Notes: generated by a model from the sequence alone, not told the origin. A stretch of DNA of 64,000 nucleotides from Candidatus Aminicenantes bacterium UBA6228 (GCA_002441005.1 DJWO01000006.1:62001-126000); one strand, 5' to 3'. Positions 15,948-24,364 are shown, counted from the first letter of the stretch. Made by a program: numbers and translations.

Positions 15948-16538
15948 CTATTTTTCAGCTGTTTGGTAGATCAGCTGTGGTTTTTTGCCCGGTGTCTGTC
16001 CGTAGTAAAAAAGCCATTTCTGGTAATATTCTTCGCCATCATAAATTCTGACTGATTTTTCTGGGGAGGAGCTGACCACCCCGACTATTTGAGGCCTGGA
16101 GATTTTTTTAAGGCCAGCGGGTGTAGCTACCAGTAATTTATCAGTCCCACCGGCTTGAGCGCCTGTCCCAGGGGAAGCAGTAACGGGCGGAATAAGCAGC
16201 AGGTTCCACTGACCGCTCTTTGAGGCCGGATCCGGATATAAGCGCCGGAGGCATTTTTCTTTGGTCAGTTCTTCGAGTGATTGGGGAAAGGAACCCGGTC
16301 TTTTCAGCTGGTAAAGCCTGATCGCTTCCACATATTGCTGGCCTCTAAAGATAAGCTCTTCTTCGTTTTCCCTCTTGAGCTGGGTCTCCAGGACTGGCAC
16401 AGCCACCAGCAAGCCAAGAGTCATGACAAAAATGACAATAAGCAAGAAAATCAGGATATAGCCGCCGGTGAGGTCACTTAGCTGCTCAGCTACCGGTCGT
16501 CCAGCCAGTGCTCTGGAACTCGAACTGGACTTTTTCAT
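15948..16538 (-). CDS. Pseudopilin-like protein lacking Glu5
   Basis: This 196-residue protein is the third of three pilin-like genes. Its hydrophobic helix follows LTGG (YILIFLLIVIF, about residues 27-50). The position equivalent to Glu5 of pilins is Phe, as in tip pseudopilins of the GspK type. The region ELIFRGQQYVEAIRLYQ with SFPQSLEEL, then LYPDP, matches the other two proteins. The ATG at 16538 follows GGTGAA. A longer reading from 16697 would overlap the previous gene and lacks a ribosome site. It is probably a minor component of a type II secretion or related piliation system, whose core genes are not in the window. Confidence 0.75.
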   Translation of the reverse strand: MKKSSSSSRALAGRPVAEQLSDLTGGYILIFLLIVIFVMTLGLLVAVPVLETQLKRENEEELIFRGQQYVEAIRLYQLKRPGSFPQSLEELTKEKCLRRLYPDPASKSGQWNLLLIPPVTASPGTGAQAGGTDKLLVATPAGLKKISRPQIVGVVSSSPEKSVRIYDGEEYYQKWLFYYGQTPGKKPQLIYQTAEK

Positions 16539-16608
16539 TTCACCGCCTTTTTTCTGGTCCAATAATCTACCAAGCTTTAATCTGCCTCCAGCCGGCTGCC
16601 TTCTCAGG

Positions 16609-17019
16609 CTACCAGGTATTATAATTTGAACCGTCCAGAGCTCTGGCCTCTGAACCTGATTTGACATCAACCACCCCCAGGTTTTCAGGCGGAACATAAT
16701 CTTCAGCTGGAGGAATTTCTCTGATTTCTACCCAGGTCTCATTCGAGCCGGTAATGGGATCAACGGGCAAAACTTTTAAATACTTTTCTTCGACCAGCGA
16801 TTGAAGAGTAGGCGGATAGCGGTGTTTATCCTGATAATATTGGTCTATCAGCTTGCGCATAATAAAGAGATTTTCTTTCAAGACCGCTTCCCTGGCCCTC
16901 TTGATTGAGATCTGATATTGAGGAACGGCCAGTCCCAGTAAAATGCCGATAATACTCAGGACAACCAGGATTTCAATCAGGGTAAAACCAGAAGACTCTC
17001 TATTCCAGCTAAGTTTCAT
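16609..17019 (-). CDS. Type II secretion/type IV pseudopilin (GspG-like)
   Basis: This 136-residue pseudopilin has a prepilin peptidase site SSG|FTLIEILVV at about residue 11, with Glu at +5, a long hydrophobic N-terminal helix, and a C-terminal calcium-loop-like region. The C-terminus carries GVVDVKSGS and ALDGSNYNTW, shared with the next gene upstream. The ATG lies one base after that gene's stop, so the two are translationally coupled. Segments RYPPTLQSLVEEKYL and LPVDPITG are typical of GspG-like proteins. Confidence 0.88.
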   Translation of the reverse strand: MKLSWNRESSGFTLIEILVVLSIIGILLGLAVPQYQISIKRAREAVLKENLFIMRKLIDQYYQDKHRYPPTLQSLVEEKYLKVLPVDPITGSNETWVEIREIPPAEDYVPPENLGVVDVKSGSEARALDGSNYNTW

Positions 17020-17020
17020 C

Positions 17021-17536
17021 TTACCAGTCCCGGTATTTAGATTTATCAAGGGCGGTAGCCTGACTCCGGCTATAGACATCATAGACATTTTCTCCGCCCC
17101 AGGAATCAGAATCAGGCTTATCCTGATATGATCTGAGTCCCCATTCATAGGAATCAGTCATCGGATCAAGCGGTATTCTTCTTAAGAAACGAACCAGTGT
17201 TTTTTTGTTAGTCTTCCGGCCGGCAGCCCCGGTGGTTTCCTGCTCAACTTCAACGCCCTGAACCAGAGTCTCTAAGTCCGGCGGATAGCCATAGGAATCA
17301 GAATCAACTTTAATCTTTTTTTCGTCAGCCAGCTTTTTGTAGTCATCAATAGCCTGTCTGATCAGCCTCAGATTTTGACGCAGTTCTATTTCCTTATCTC
17401 TCTTAACGGAGGTGGTAATGACTGGCAAAGCCACAGTGGTCAGCAAGGCTAAAATAGACAGAGTAACCACCATCTCCAGCAGGGTAAATCCCTTACTCTG
17501 GCCTGAGGAAAATAGCTTTGATTTTCCTCTCATCAT
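17021..17536 (-). CDS. Type II secretion/type IV pseudopilin (GspG-like)
   Basis: This 171-residue pseudopilin has the cleavage site SKG|FTLLEMVVT near residue 15, with Glu at +5, a hydrophobic helix to about residue 40, then an ELRQNLRLIRQAIDDYKK helix. GYPPDLETLVQG and RRIPLDPMTD are conserved GspG features. It carries an insertion of about 25 residues (VEVEQETTG to KTLVRF) relative to its downstream paralogue, and ends in VYDVYSRSQATALDKSKYRDW (last residues shared as DxxSxSxxxALDxSxYxxW). It begins 17 bases after the pnp stop, so it may be co-transcribed with pnp. Confidence 0.88.
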   Translation of the reverse strand: MMRGKSKLFSSGQSKGFTLLEMVVTLSILALLTTVALPVITTSVKRDKEIELRQNLRLIRQAIDDYKKLADEKKIKVDSDSYGYPPDLETLVQGVEVEQETTGAAGRKTNKKTLVRFLRRIPLDPMTDSYEWGLRSYQDKPDSDSWGGENVYDVYSRSQATALDKSKYRDW

Positions 17537-17553
17537 ATTCTGCTTTTAATTAT

Positions 17554-19746
17554 TTAATAGCGATTCCGGTTGTTTCGGGGATGATGGCCTGGAGCACCAT
17601 GAGACTGTTGACCGTCGTGGGAATTATCCCGTTCTCTTGGCTGAGATGGCTCGTTTGAGGACTGATTGCCTTCTTCGAGTGCCTTTTTACTGAGCCGTAT
17701 CCGATTATTTTCTTCATCGATATCGATGACTTTAACCGTGACCGTCTGACCAAGGGAAATCTCATCTTTAATACTTCGGATGCGGTAAGGAGCTACTTCT
17801 GAAATGTGTAGAAGCCCGACTATGCTGGGCAAAATCTCAACAAAGGCCCCGTATTCTTCCAGCCTGACCACTTTGCCGGTATAAATCTGGCCAATTTCAA
17901 CTTCAGCCGTGATTTCCCTGATCATTTCACGGGCTTTTTCCGCCGCGTTCATATCGGTTGAGGCAATGGTCACTTTTCCGGTCTCTTCAATATCTATCTT
18001 GGCATTAGTCTGAGCGACAATTTTTTTGATCATTTTTCCAGCTGGCCCGATGACATCAGACACTTTTTCTGGATTGATGAATAAAGTCAGGATGCGGGGA
18101 GCATAGACTGAGAGCTGAGGCCTTTGGGCTGGAAGGACAGCTTTCATCTTATCCAGAACCTGAAGCCTGGCTTCTCTTGACTGGGTGAAAGCTTCCCGGA
18201 TGATCTGAACTGGCAGATAAGGAATTTTTAGATCCATTTGAATGGCAGTGACACCCTGGTCAGAACCGGTGACTTTAAAGTCCATATCGCCATGATGATC
18301 TTCCAGCCCGGCAATATCGGTTAAAATGGCATATCGTTCGCCTTCCTTGACCAGACCGAGAGCAATACCAGCCACGACCATTTTGAGTGGGACACCAGCA
18401 TCCAGAAGGGCCAGTGTTCCGCCACAAACCGTGGCCATGGATGAGGAACCATTGGATTCAAGAATATCAGAGACAATGCGAATAGTATAAGGGAAAGTTT
18501 CTTCATCAGGAATGGCCGGTAAAATAGCCTTTTCAGCTAAAGCTCCATGGCCTATTTCCCGCCGGCCGGGAGCTCTCATAAAAGAGACTTCGCCGACCGA
18601 AAAAGGCGGAAAGTTATAATGGAGCATAAACCTTTTTTCAGCTTCTTCTCCCAATCCATCCAGCCTCTGGACATCTTCAAAGGTGCCGAGGGTAACTGTG
18701 GCCAGACTCTGGGTTTCACCCCGGGTAAAAAGGGCGGAACCATGTGTTCTGGGCAATAGCCCGACTTCGATGCTAATCGGCCTTAGTTCATTAAAAGCCC
18801 GACCGTCAGCCCTCTGTCCCTTATTCAAAACCAGGTCCCGGACGAGTTTCTTCTCGAGATTATAAAAAATGTCCTTAGTAGCTGCTATTTCTTCCGTATT
18901 TTCCTTTGGAATCCTGGCTAACAGACGGTTAAGTATTTCCTGGCTGGCCCTTTCACTGGCTTTTTTCTGCTTGATCTGCATCGCCTGTAAAAGTTCAGCA
19001 GCGATCTCGTCTTCAACCTGTTTGACTTTCTCAGCTTCCTGAACCTTAACCTTAACTTCTGTCTTGGTAATAGAGAGCTGATTAAAAAGCTCTCTCTGGG
19101 CAGCAACAATTTTCCTTATCTCCTCCTGAGCCAGAATCAAACCCTCCACGATCTTTTCTTCTCCAACTTCGTTAGCTCCGGCTTCAATCATGCAAATCCC
19201 GTCTTCATTACCGGCGACCATCATATTAAGCCTGGACTTTTCGAGAAGAGAAGCGGCTGGATTGACCACAAACTGATCATCAATGTAACCAATTTTAACA
19301 GCTCCCAGCGGAGTGGTAAACGGAATTTCAGAAAAATAAAGGGCAGCCGAAGCCCCGATGATGCCTAAGGTGTCAGGCTCATTTTCCAGATCAGCTGACA
19401 GGAGCAAAGCAACAATCTGCGTATCCTGAAAATAACCTTTCGGGAAGAGGGGGCGAATTGGACGGTCAATCATCCGGGCGACCAGAATTTCTCTCTCTGA
19501 GGGCTTGCCCTCTCGCTTAAAAAAGCCGCCTGGAATCTTACCAGCGGCATAGGTATTTTCGCGGTAATCAACAATCAGAGGTAAGAAATTCTTTTCTCCG
19601 GAAACTTCCTTCTTGGAAGTTGCCGTGACCAGCATAATGGTATCGCCATAACGGACAAAAGCCGAACCATCGGCCTGTCTTCCGACCTTGCCGATCTCTA
19701 TAGATAGATTACGGCCACCAATTTCAAGGTTGATATTATTTGACAT
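17554..19746 (-). CDS. pnp: Polynucleotide phosphorylase
   Basis: PNPase is a 3'-5' phosphorolytic exoribonuclease and degradosome component. It has 730 residues. Two RNase PH-like halves (about 1-240 and 310-545) hold FFKREGKPSEREILVARMIDRP and the second-core motifs MVAGIALGLV and DIAGLEDHHGDMDFKV. A KH domain (about 552-612) has GPAGKMIKKI, and an S1 domain (about 620-690) has IYTGKVVRLEEYGAFVEILP. The tail is rich in Asn, Gln, His and Arg. It follows rpsO by 37 bases in the widely conserved rpsO-pnp order. Confidence 0.97.
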   Translation of the reverse strand: MSNNINLEIGGRNLSIEIGKVGRQADGSAFVRYGDTIMLVTATSKKEVSGEKNFLPLIVDYRENTYAAGKIPGGFFKREGKPSEREILVARMIDRPIRPLFPKGYFQDTQIVALLLSADLENEPDTLGIIGASAALYFSEIPFTTPLGAVKIGYIDDQFVVNPAASLLEKSRLNMMVAGNEDGICMIEAGANEVGEEKIVEGLILAQEEIRKIVAAQRELFNQLSITKTEVKVKVQEAEKVKQVEDEIAAELLQAMQIKQKKASERASQEILNRLLARIPKENTEEIAATKDIFYNLEKKLVRDLVLNKGQRADGRAFNELRPISIEVGLLPRTHGSALFTRGETQSLATVTLGTFEDVQRLDGLGEEAEKRFMLHYNFPPFSVGEVSFMRAPGRREIGHGALAEKAILPAIPDEETFPYTIRIVSDILESNGSSSMATVCGGTLALLDAGVPLKMVVAGIALGLVKEGERYAILTDIAGLEDHHGDMDFKVTGSDQGVTAIQMDLKIPYLPVQIIREAFTQSREARLQVLDKMKAVLPAQRPQLSVYAPRILTLFINPEKVSDVIGPAGKMIKKIVAQTNAKIDIEETGKVTIASTDMNAAEKAREMIREITAEVEIGQIYTGKVVRLEEYGAFVEILPSIVGLLHISEVAPYRIRSIKDEISLGQTVTVKVIDIDEENNRIRLSKKALEEGNQSSNEPSQPRERDNSHDGQQSHGAPGHHPRNNRNRY

Positions 19747-19783
19747 GTTTTAACCCGTCTTATAGATTTAGAGGCAAAGCTGC

Positions 19784-20050
19784 CTACTTCCTGAGGTTCA
19801 ACTTGGTAATAAGCCGCTGATAGCGTTCTTTATCTGTTTCTTTTAAGTATTCCAGCAATCTTTTCCTTTGCCCGACGAGTCTCATCAAGCCGCGGCGAGA
19901 ATGATGATCTTTCTGGTGAGTTTGAAAATGATTGATGAGCTGGTTGATCCTTTCTGTAATGATGGCCACCTGGACTTCAGGCGAGCCAGAATCAGCCGGA
20001 CTCAAGGCGTTGTCCTCAATAATTTTTGACTTCAATTCATTAGTTAACAC
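19784..20050 (-). CDS. rpsO: 30S ribosomal protein S15
   Basis: This 88-residue primary 16S rRNA-binding protein has the conserved DSGSPEVQVAIITERINQL, HQKDHHSRRGLMRLVGQRKRLL and LKETDKERYQ segments. It starts with GTG, placed 7 bases after an AAGGAG ribosome site. It heads the rpsO-pnp-pseudopilin transcript. Confidence 0.98.
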   Translation of the reverse strand: MLTNELKSKIIEDNALSPADSGSPEVQVAIITERINQLINHFQTHQKDHHSRRGLMRLVGQRKRLLEYLKETDKERYQRLITKLNLRK

Positions 20051-20076
20051 AAATATTCTCCTTATTTTTCTTCATG

Positions 20077-20104
20077 ATAATAGCAGAAAATAACTTTTTT
20101 GTAA
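20077..20104 (-). promoter_or_regulatory. Probable rpsO promoter
   Basis: On the minus strand, TTACAA (20104-20099), 16 bp, TATTAT (20082-20077), about 27 bases ahead of the rpsO GTG. It lies between the rpsO gene and the small gene upstream. Confidence 0.45.
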
Positions 20105-20153
20105 AATATTTAGATTGGGATTGGTGAGGATAAATATCTTAAGCAGGCCAGTC

Positions 20154-20324
20154 TCAACCCTGCCTGGTTAAAACAGCCTTTCTGGCCAGGAGCTGCCTGG
20201 CGTGTTTGGACCGCCAGTTGCCTTCAGACTTTTTAATTGCCTCAAGCTGGGCCTCAATTTCAGATAGAGTCAGACGATTAATCTTCTTGTTTTTACTGCT
20301 CTTTTCTTTGTCACTACCCGCCAT
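20154..20324 (-). CDS. Small basic protein, 56 residues, unknown
   Basis: An ATG with a strong GGAGGT ribosome site 6 bases upstream opens a 57-codon frame. The N-terminus is Ser/Lys-rich (MAGSDKEKSSKNKKINR). It is followed by an amphipathic helix LTLSEIEAQLEAIKKSEG and a basic helix WRSKHARQLLARKAVL. There is no signal peptide or membrane segment. It fills an otherwise empty stretch upstream of rpsO on the same strand. I do not recognise the family. The composition suggests a nucleic-acid- or ribosome-associated small protein, which is only an inference. Confidence 0.6.
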   Translation of the reverse strand: MAGSDKEKSSKNKKINRLTLSEIEAQLEAIKKSEGNWRSKHARQLLARKAVLTRQG

Positions 20325-20428
20325 AAAATTACCTCCAGAAACTTAAATCATGAAAAAAATATCAAAAAAATAACGTTTTAGCAAGAGACGCCAGGGGAAC
20401 CAATGGACTCAAAATCAGGCCGGGCTGG

Positions 20429-21289
20429 TCAGAACTGATAATTAAAGTTAAAAGAGATCAGCCCGGGGGCAATTGACAGGCCATAAACCGGTTGGCCTGG
20501 CTGGTTGGCCCTTCGGGAAGCTCTGCGGGCAACTTTCTGCCCGAGATAATAGCCCAGAAGGCTGGAGGCGACTATATCTGAAGAAAAATGCTTGTCGAGG
20601 ATGACCCTGGAAACTGAAACGCCGGCAGCCAGGCTGTAGAATAAAGCCTTCAAATAGCCCGCCCGAGTTCTGGAAGCCACGGTCGTGGCCACCGCCCAGG
20701 CGGCCGCACTATGACCCGAGGGGAAAGACTGCCATTGTCCTCTGAGAGTAAATGGATGGAAGGATAAAGCCCCTTCCAGGTTATAAGGCCTGGCCCGGCC
20801 AAAAGTTATTTTACCGAATTGAACAAAAAGTTCAGTTATCAGCAAGCTTTCTGCGGCCAGCAGGGAAGTCTGTCTCCAGGAGGATGAATGGGTTAGCTCG
20901 CCGGCTAAATAACCAGCTGATAATATTCCAATCAGGCTTAACGGCTGGCCGGCGCCAGAAAAGACTTTGGAAACTGAGGTTAAGCCTGGATGATGACTGT
21001 CCTGAATCCACTCATGGATTGAATTATCAACCGGCAGCCAGGCACAGCTCGAGGCCAGGCTGAGACCAAAAACCAGCCAGTTGTTTCTGCTCCATCTGGC
21101 CGGAGAAGTTATCATCTGGCCGGTATCAGCCAGGATTTGCTTAAGAAAAGTTCCGTTCAGCCGGTCGGCAACCAGCGGCTGCTGAGCTTCAGCTATTAAT
21201 GAGCTAAGGATCAACAGGAAACTTAATGTAAGAATAACCTTTTTCTGATAGCGGCCTGGAATAAGAAAGCTCTGGACTTTTTCTTTCAT
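20429..21289 (-). CDS. PAP2-family phosphatase with N-terminal signal peptide
   Basis: This 286-residue protein has a signal peptide (about residues 1-35). The three PAP2 phosphatase motifs are KITFGRARPY (about 158-167), PSGHSAAAWA (about 190) and SRVILDKHFSSDIVASSLLG (about 228-247), with both catalytic His residues. Such enzymes dephosphorylate lipid phosphates such as undecaprenyl pyrophosphate or phosphatidate. The C-terminus GLSIAPGLISFNFNYQF alternates and ends in Phe, like an outer-membrane beta-strand. That is unusual for PAP2 proteins. Other PAP2 proteins of this kind act in the outer membrane or periplasm. Confidence 0.85.
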   Translation of the reverse strand: MKEKVQSFLIPGRYQKKVILTLSFLLILSSLIAEAQQPLVADRLNGTFLKQILADTGQMITSPARWSRNNWLVFGLSLASSCAWLPVDNSIHEWIQDSHHPGLTSVSKVFSGAGQPLSLIGILSAGYLAGELTHSSSWRQTSLLAAESLLITELFVQFGKITFGRARPYNLEGALSFHPFTLRGQWQSFPSGHSAAAWAVATTVASRTRAGYLKALFYSLAAGVSVSRVILDKHFSSDIVASSLLGYYLGQKVARRASRRANQPGQPVYGLSIAPGLISFNFNYQF

Positions 21290-21490
21290 CTTTCTACTCT
21301 GGCCTGATTATTTAAAAAAATAAAAATTAAGTCCAGCCCTTTTTCTGACCCCTGGCGGCGAACTGTCAGACTAACTGAGTTGCCTGCCTGACTGCCTCAT
21401 AGTGTTCCCCGCTGACGGCTGAGCCATTCTCAAAGTACTGAGTATTGTGGCAGGGGCAGCCCTGAAATTATTATCTAAAAAATTATACAC

Positions 21491-21542
21491 CAAATAGGGG
21501 TGAAAACGCCCGGTTATTGAGGCTTCTGATAGGGGCTATTTG
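21491..21542. other. Structured inverted-repeat element
   Basis: Seven-base arms CAAATAG and CTATTTG enclose 38 bases. Inside, GGGTG-AAAA-CGCCC can form a tight five-pair tetraloop hairpin. Alternatively, its GCCC can pair with a later GGGC close to the right arm, giving two exclusive folds. The layout resembles a small RNA switch or attenuator, but I match it to no known riboswitch class. It is transcribed only if a promoter outside the mapped one reads it. Confidence 0.35.
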
Positions 21543-21589
21543 TATCTTTCTCGCCACCGGATTAGATTAATTTTTTTCAAAAATTCAGA

Positions 21590-21603
21590 GCCTGAGCTCA
21601 GGC
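21590..21603. promoter_or_regulatory. 14-bp perfect palindrome, possible operator
   Basis: GCCTGAGCTCAGGC is self-complementary and ends 11 bases upstream of the -35 box of the D-aminoacylase-like gene. This is a typical place for an activator or repressor dimer. Confidence 0.4.
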
Positions 21604-21614
21604 AATCTTTAAGC

Positions 21615-21643
21615 TTGATAAAGCCCGCTTGATTTATTATTTT
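21615..21643 (+). promoter_or_regulatory. Possible promoter of the D-aminoacylase-like gene
   Basis: TTGATA (21615-21620), 17 bp, TATTTT (21638-21643). The start codon at 21662 has a GGAG ribosome site at 21652-21655. Confidence 0.4.
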
Positions 21644-21661
21644 ATAAAGCTGGAGAAATAA

Positions 21662-23386
21662 ATGAGAAAAGAATTAATGCCAAGGCGCGAATTCTTAAAA
21701 AGGGCCGGCCAGGGCTTAATTGGTGCATCCTGCCTGAGCCTTTTTTTGCCGGGCTGCCGCCTGGAAGAAGCCGGAAGTGATTATGATCTGGTTATCAGGC
21801 AGGCTCTGATCTTTGATGGCAGTGGCCAGCCGCCTTTCCGGGCTGATGTCGGGATCAGCGGCAATTATATCAAGCATATCGGGGAAATAGGAAAAAACAT
21901 CGGCCGGCGAGAAATTCCGGCTGAGAATCTCTGTTTGAGCCCCGGTTTTATTGATGTCCACAATCATACCGATTTTGAGCTTTTAGTTTGTCCAACAGCC
22001 GATTCATTGATCAAACAGGGAGTGACCACAGTCATTGGAGGGAACTGCGGTTCGAGCCGCTTTCCCCTCACTGCCGCTATGCTCGAAGATGAAGATAAGT
22101 ATTTAAGCTCAGAGTTCGGGCTTAAAGTTGACTGGCAGGACCTGGCGGGCTTTTTCCGGCGGCTGGAGGAAAAAGGCCAGGCGGTAAATTTTGCTTCTCT
22201 CGTTGGGCAGGGGACCATCCGGGCAGCGGTCGTAGGCTACAATAACCGGCAGCCTTCAACTGAGGAAATGGGCAGAATGAAGCGACTGGCCAGCCAGGCT
22301 CTGCAGCAGGGGGCAATTGGTATTTCTACCGGCCTTGAGTATGCACCAGGGAGCTTTGCCTCGACCGGTGAATTAATTGACCTTATGACAGTTCTCAGGG
22401 AAAGCCAGGGGATTTATGCCACCCATATGAGAGATGAGGAAGATGAAGTTCTCCAGGCAGTTGATGAGGCCATAGACATTGCCGAGCAGGCCGGAGTCAG
22501 ACTGGAAATCTCTCATCTTAAAATTGGCTTCCTTAAGAACTGGCCCAAGATTGATGAACTTTTAAGAAAATTAAATCAGGCTAAAGAGCGAGGAGTTGAT
22601 CTTTCGGCTGATGTCTATCCTTATACTGCCTGGTCAACCGGATTGAGCATCTTTTTCCCTCTGTGGGTCAGAGAAGGTCGAAACCAGGATTTTTTGAATA
22701 GATTGCGCTCGCCCCAGCTCGAGCCTAAACTAAGGGAGGCAATTAAAGAAGCTGAAACCAATCTCGGCTCCTGGAGTAAGGTCTTGATTGCTTCGGTTGA
22801 GACCGAAAAAAACCGCCAGCTGGAAGGCCTCGACCTTGAACAGGCAGCTAAAATTAGAAACCAGAGCCAGGACATGTTTTCATTTCTCAGAGACCTGCTC
22901 GTTGAGGAGAGAGGGCAGGTCTCGATGGTCTGTTTGGGGATGAGTGAAGATAACCTCAAGAAGATACTGCAGCAACCTTTTACCTGCCTTGGATCAGATG
23001 GTAATCTGGCTTCGACCACCGGCCGTCTGTCCAGCGGTAAACCACATCCCAGATATTATGGCACTTTTCCCCGGGCCATAGCCGAGTATGTCAGGAAACA
23101 GAAAGTTTTACCGCTGGAGGCTATGATCAGGAAAATGACTGGTTTTCCTGCCGAAAGATTTAACCTCAAGCAAAGAGGATTGGTCAAGCCAGGTTATCTG
23201 GCTGATCTTGTCCTGTTTAATTATGAAAGAATTCAGGATCTGGCCACCTGGTCTGATCCTCATCGCTATCCGGAGGGACTACCCTTTGTTCTGGTCAACG
23301 GGAAACTGGTGGTGGATGAAGGACGAATTACCGGCCGGCTGCCAGGTAAAGTTTTGAGAAATAACGGCCAGGGCCAGGTAATCTAA
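21662..23386 (+). CDS. N-acyl-D-amino-acid deacylase-like amidohydrolase, Tat lipoprotein
   Basis: This is a 574-residue member of the D-aminoacylase/amidohydrolase-3 family, which removes acyl groups from N-acyl-D-amino acids. The N-terminus is a twin-arginine signal, RREFLKRAG (about residues 8-16), ending in a lipobox LPGC near residue 32, so it is probably a folded, lipid-anchored periplasmic enzyme. Catalytic features are GFIDVHNHTDFE (metal His pair), GNCGSS (bridging Cys), THMRDE, ISHLKIG and LGSDGNLAS (catalytic Asp). It precedes an M23 peptidase gene by 24 bases, suggesting work on D-amino-acid-containing peptides from cell walls. Confidence 0.88.
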   Translation: MRKELMPRREFLKRAGQGLIGASCLSLFLPGCRLEEAGSDYDLVIRQALIFDGSGQPPFRADVGISGNYIKHIGEIGKNIGRREIPAENLCLSPGFIDVHNHTDFELLVCPTADSLIKQGVTTVIGGNCGSSRFPLTAAMLEDEDKYLSSEFGLKVDWQDLAGFFRRLEEKGQAVNFASLVGQGTIRAAVVGYNNRQPSTEEMGRMKRLASQALQQGAIGISTGLEYAPGSFASTGELIDLMTVLRESQGIYATHMRDEEDEVLQAVDEAIDIAEQAGVRLEISHLKIGFLKNWPKIDELLRKLNQAKERGVDLSADVYPYTAWSTGLSIFFPLWVREGRNQDFLNRLRSPQLEPKLREAIKEAETNLGSWSKVLIASVETEKNRQLEGLDLEQAAKIRNQSQDMFSFLRDLLVEERGQVSMVCLGMSEDNLKKILQQPFTCLGSDGNLASTTGRLSSGKPHPRYYGTFPRAIAEYVRKQKVLPLEAMIRKMTGFPAERFNLKQRGLVKPGYLADLVLFNYERIQDLATWSDPHRYPEGLPFVLVNGKLVVDEGRITGRLPGKVLRNNGQGQVI

Positions 23387-23410
23387 ATAGTTTTATAGAG
23401 GTGACTGATA

Positions 23411-24346
23411 ATGGCTGAAGATGACTTGAAGTCTTATTGGCCAGGAACGGTTTTAAAAAGCGGTGGTAGCCGTCTTTTTCGTCTGGTCTTTCTTGCTCTA
23501 CTATCTCTTACGGCGGTAGCTGGCGCAGAAGTCATAAAGATGGAGGCTAAGACTGGAGATAGATTTGAAGTTAAAGCCCGGAAAATTCAGCCAGGTGAAC
23601 CGCTGATCCTGACCTGGGTGGAGAAGAAAAGCGACCTGGCCACGGTTGATTTTCTGGGCCGTCATTACGAACTTAAAGCTAATTCAGGGCAACCGGTCTT
23701 TTTACCGCTCGGGCTCGATCTTGGAGTGAAACCCGGGCGGCAAATCCTGGAAATTGCTCTCTGGTCAGGCTACCGTCAGAGCGACCAGATCAACCTCGAA
23801 ATAGATATTCTGGCCAGAGACTTCCCCAAAAAGAAGCTGACCGTTGATCCTAAATATGTCCATCCACCCAGCGAAGTTCAGGAAAGAATTAAAAGAGAAG
23901 CGGAAATCCTGGACCAGATTTACAATCAGACGAGTCCGGAGTGGCTGGCTAAGAACAAATTTGAACTGCCCTGTGACGGCCGGCTATCGCCTAATTTTGG
24001 CCAGCAGAGAATTTACAACAATGTTCCCCGCTCAGTTCATGCCGGGGTAGATATGGCTATTGCTTCCGGTCAGCCCATTAAGGCGGCCAATCACGGGCGG
24101 GTGGTTCTGGCCTCTAACCTATATTTTTCTGGAAACACCGTAATTATTGATCACGGTCTTGGCCTTTTTACGGTCTACTGTCATCTGTCGAAACTCCTGG
24201 TCAAAAGGGGAGTCAAGGCTGACCGCGGCCAGGTGATTGGCCTGGCTGGTTCAACCGGTCTTTCGACCGGTCCGCATCTTCACTGGGCCGCCAAAATAAA
24301 TCAGGCCCGGGTTGATCCTCTGGCTCTGCTCGAAATTGAATTTTAA
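23411..24346 (+). CDS. M23 family metallopeptidase (LytM-like)
   Basis: This is a 311-residue exported peptidase. A hydrophobic segment (about residues 22-40) acts as signal or anchor after a polar N-terminus of about 20 residues. A beta-rich middle domain (about 45-150) precedes the C-terminal LytM domain. There the zinc ligands are visible in VHAGVDMAIASG (HxxxD) and TGPHLHW (HxH), together with VIIDHGLGLFTVYCHLS. It should cleave peptide cross-links in peptidoglycan. A GAGGTG ribosome site lies just upstream. It is probably co-transcribed with the deacylase gene. Confidence 0.9.
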   Translation: MAEDDLKSYWPGTVLKSGGSRLFRLVFLALLSLTAVAGAEVIKMEAKTGDRFEVKARKIQPGEPLILTWVEKKSDLATVDFLGRHYELKANSGQPVFLPLGLDLGVKPGRQILEIALWSGYRQSDQINLEIDILARDFPKKKLTVDPKYVHPPSEVQERIKREAEILDQIYNQTSPEWLAKNKFELPCDGRLSPNFGQQRIYNNVPRSVHAGVDMAIASGQPIKAANHGRVVLASNLYFSGNTVIIDHGLGLFTVYCHLSKLLVKRGVKADRGQVIGLAGSTGLSTGPHLHWAAKINQARVDPLALLEIEF

Positions 24347-24364
24347 GGCCGGCAGGCTTATTTT

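Larger units (their letters stand above)
21290..21661. other. 372-base intergenic region between divergent genes
   Basis: This region separates the PAP2 gene (minus) from the D-aminoacylase-like gene (plus). It holds a compact inverted-repeat element (21491-21542), a 14-bp palindrome (21590-21603) and a likely promoter (21615-21643). I see no coding sequence in it. Confidence 0.6.
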
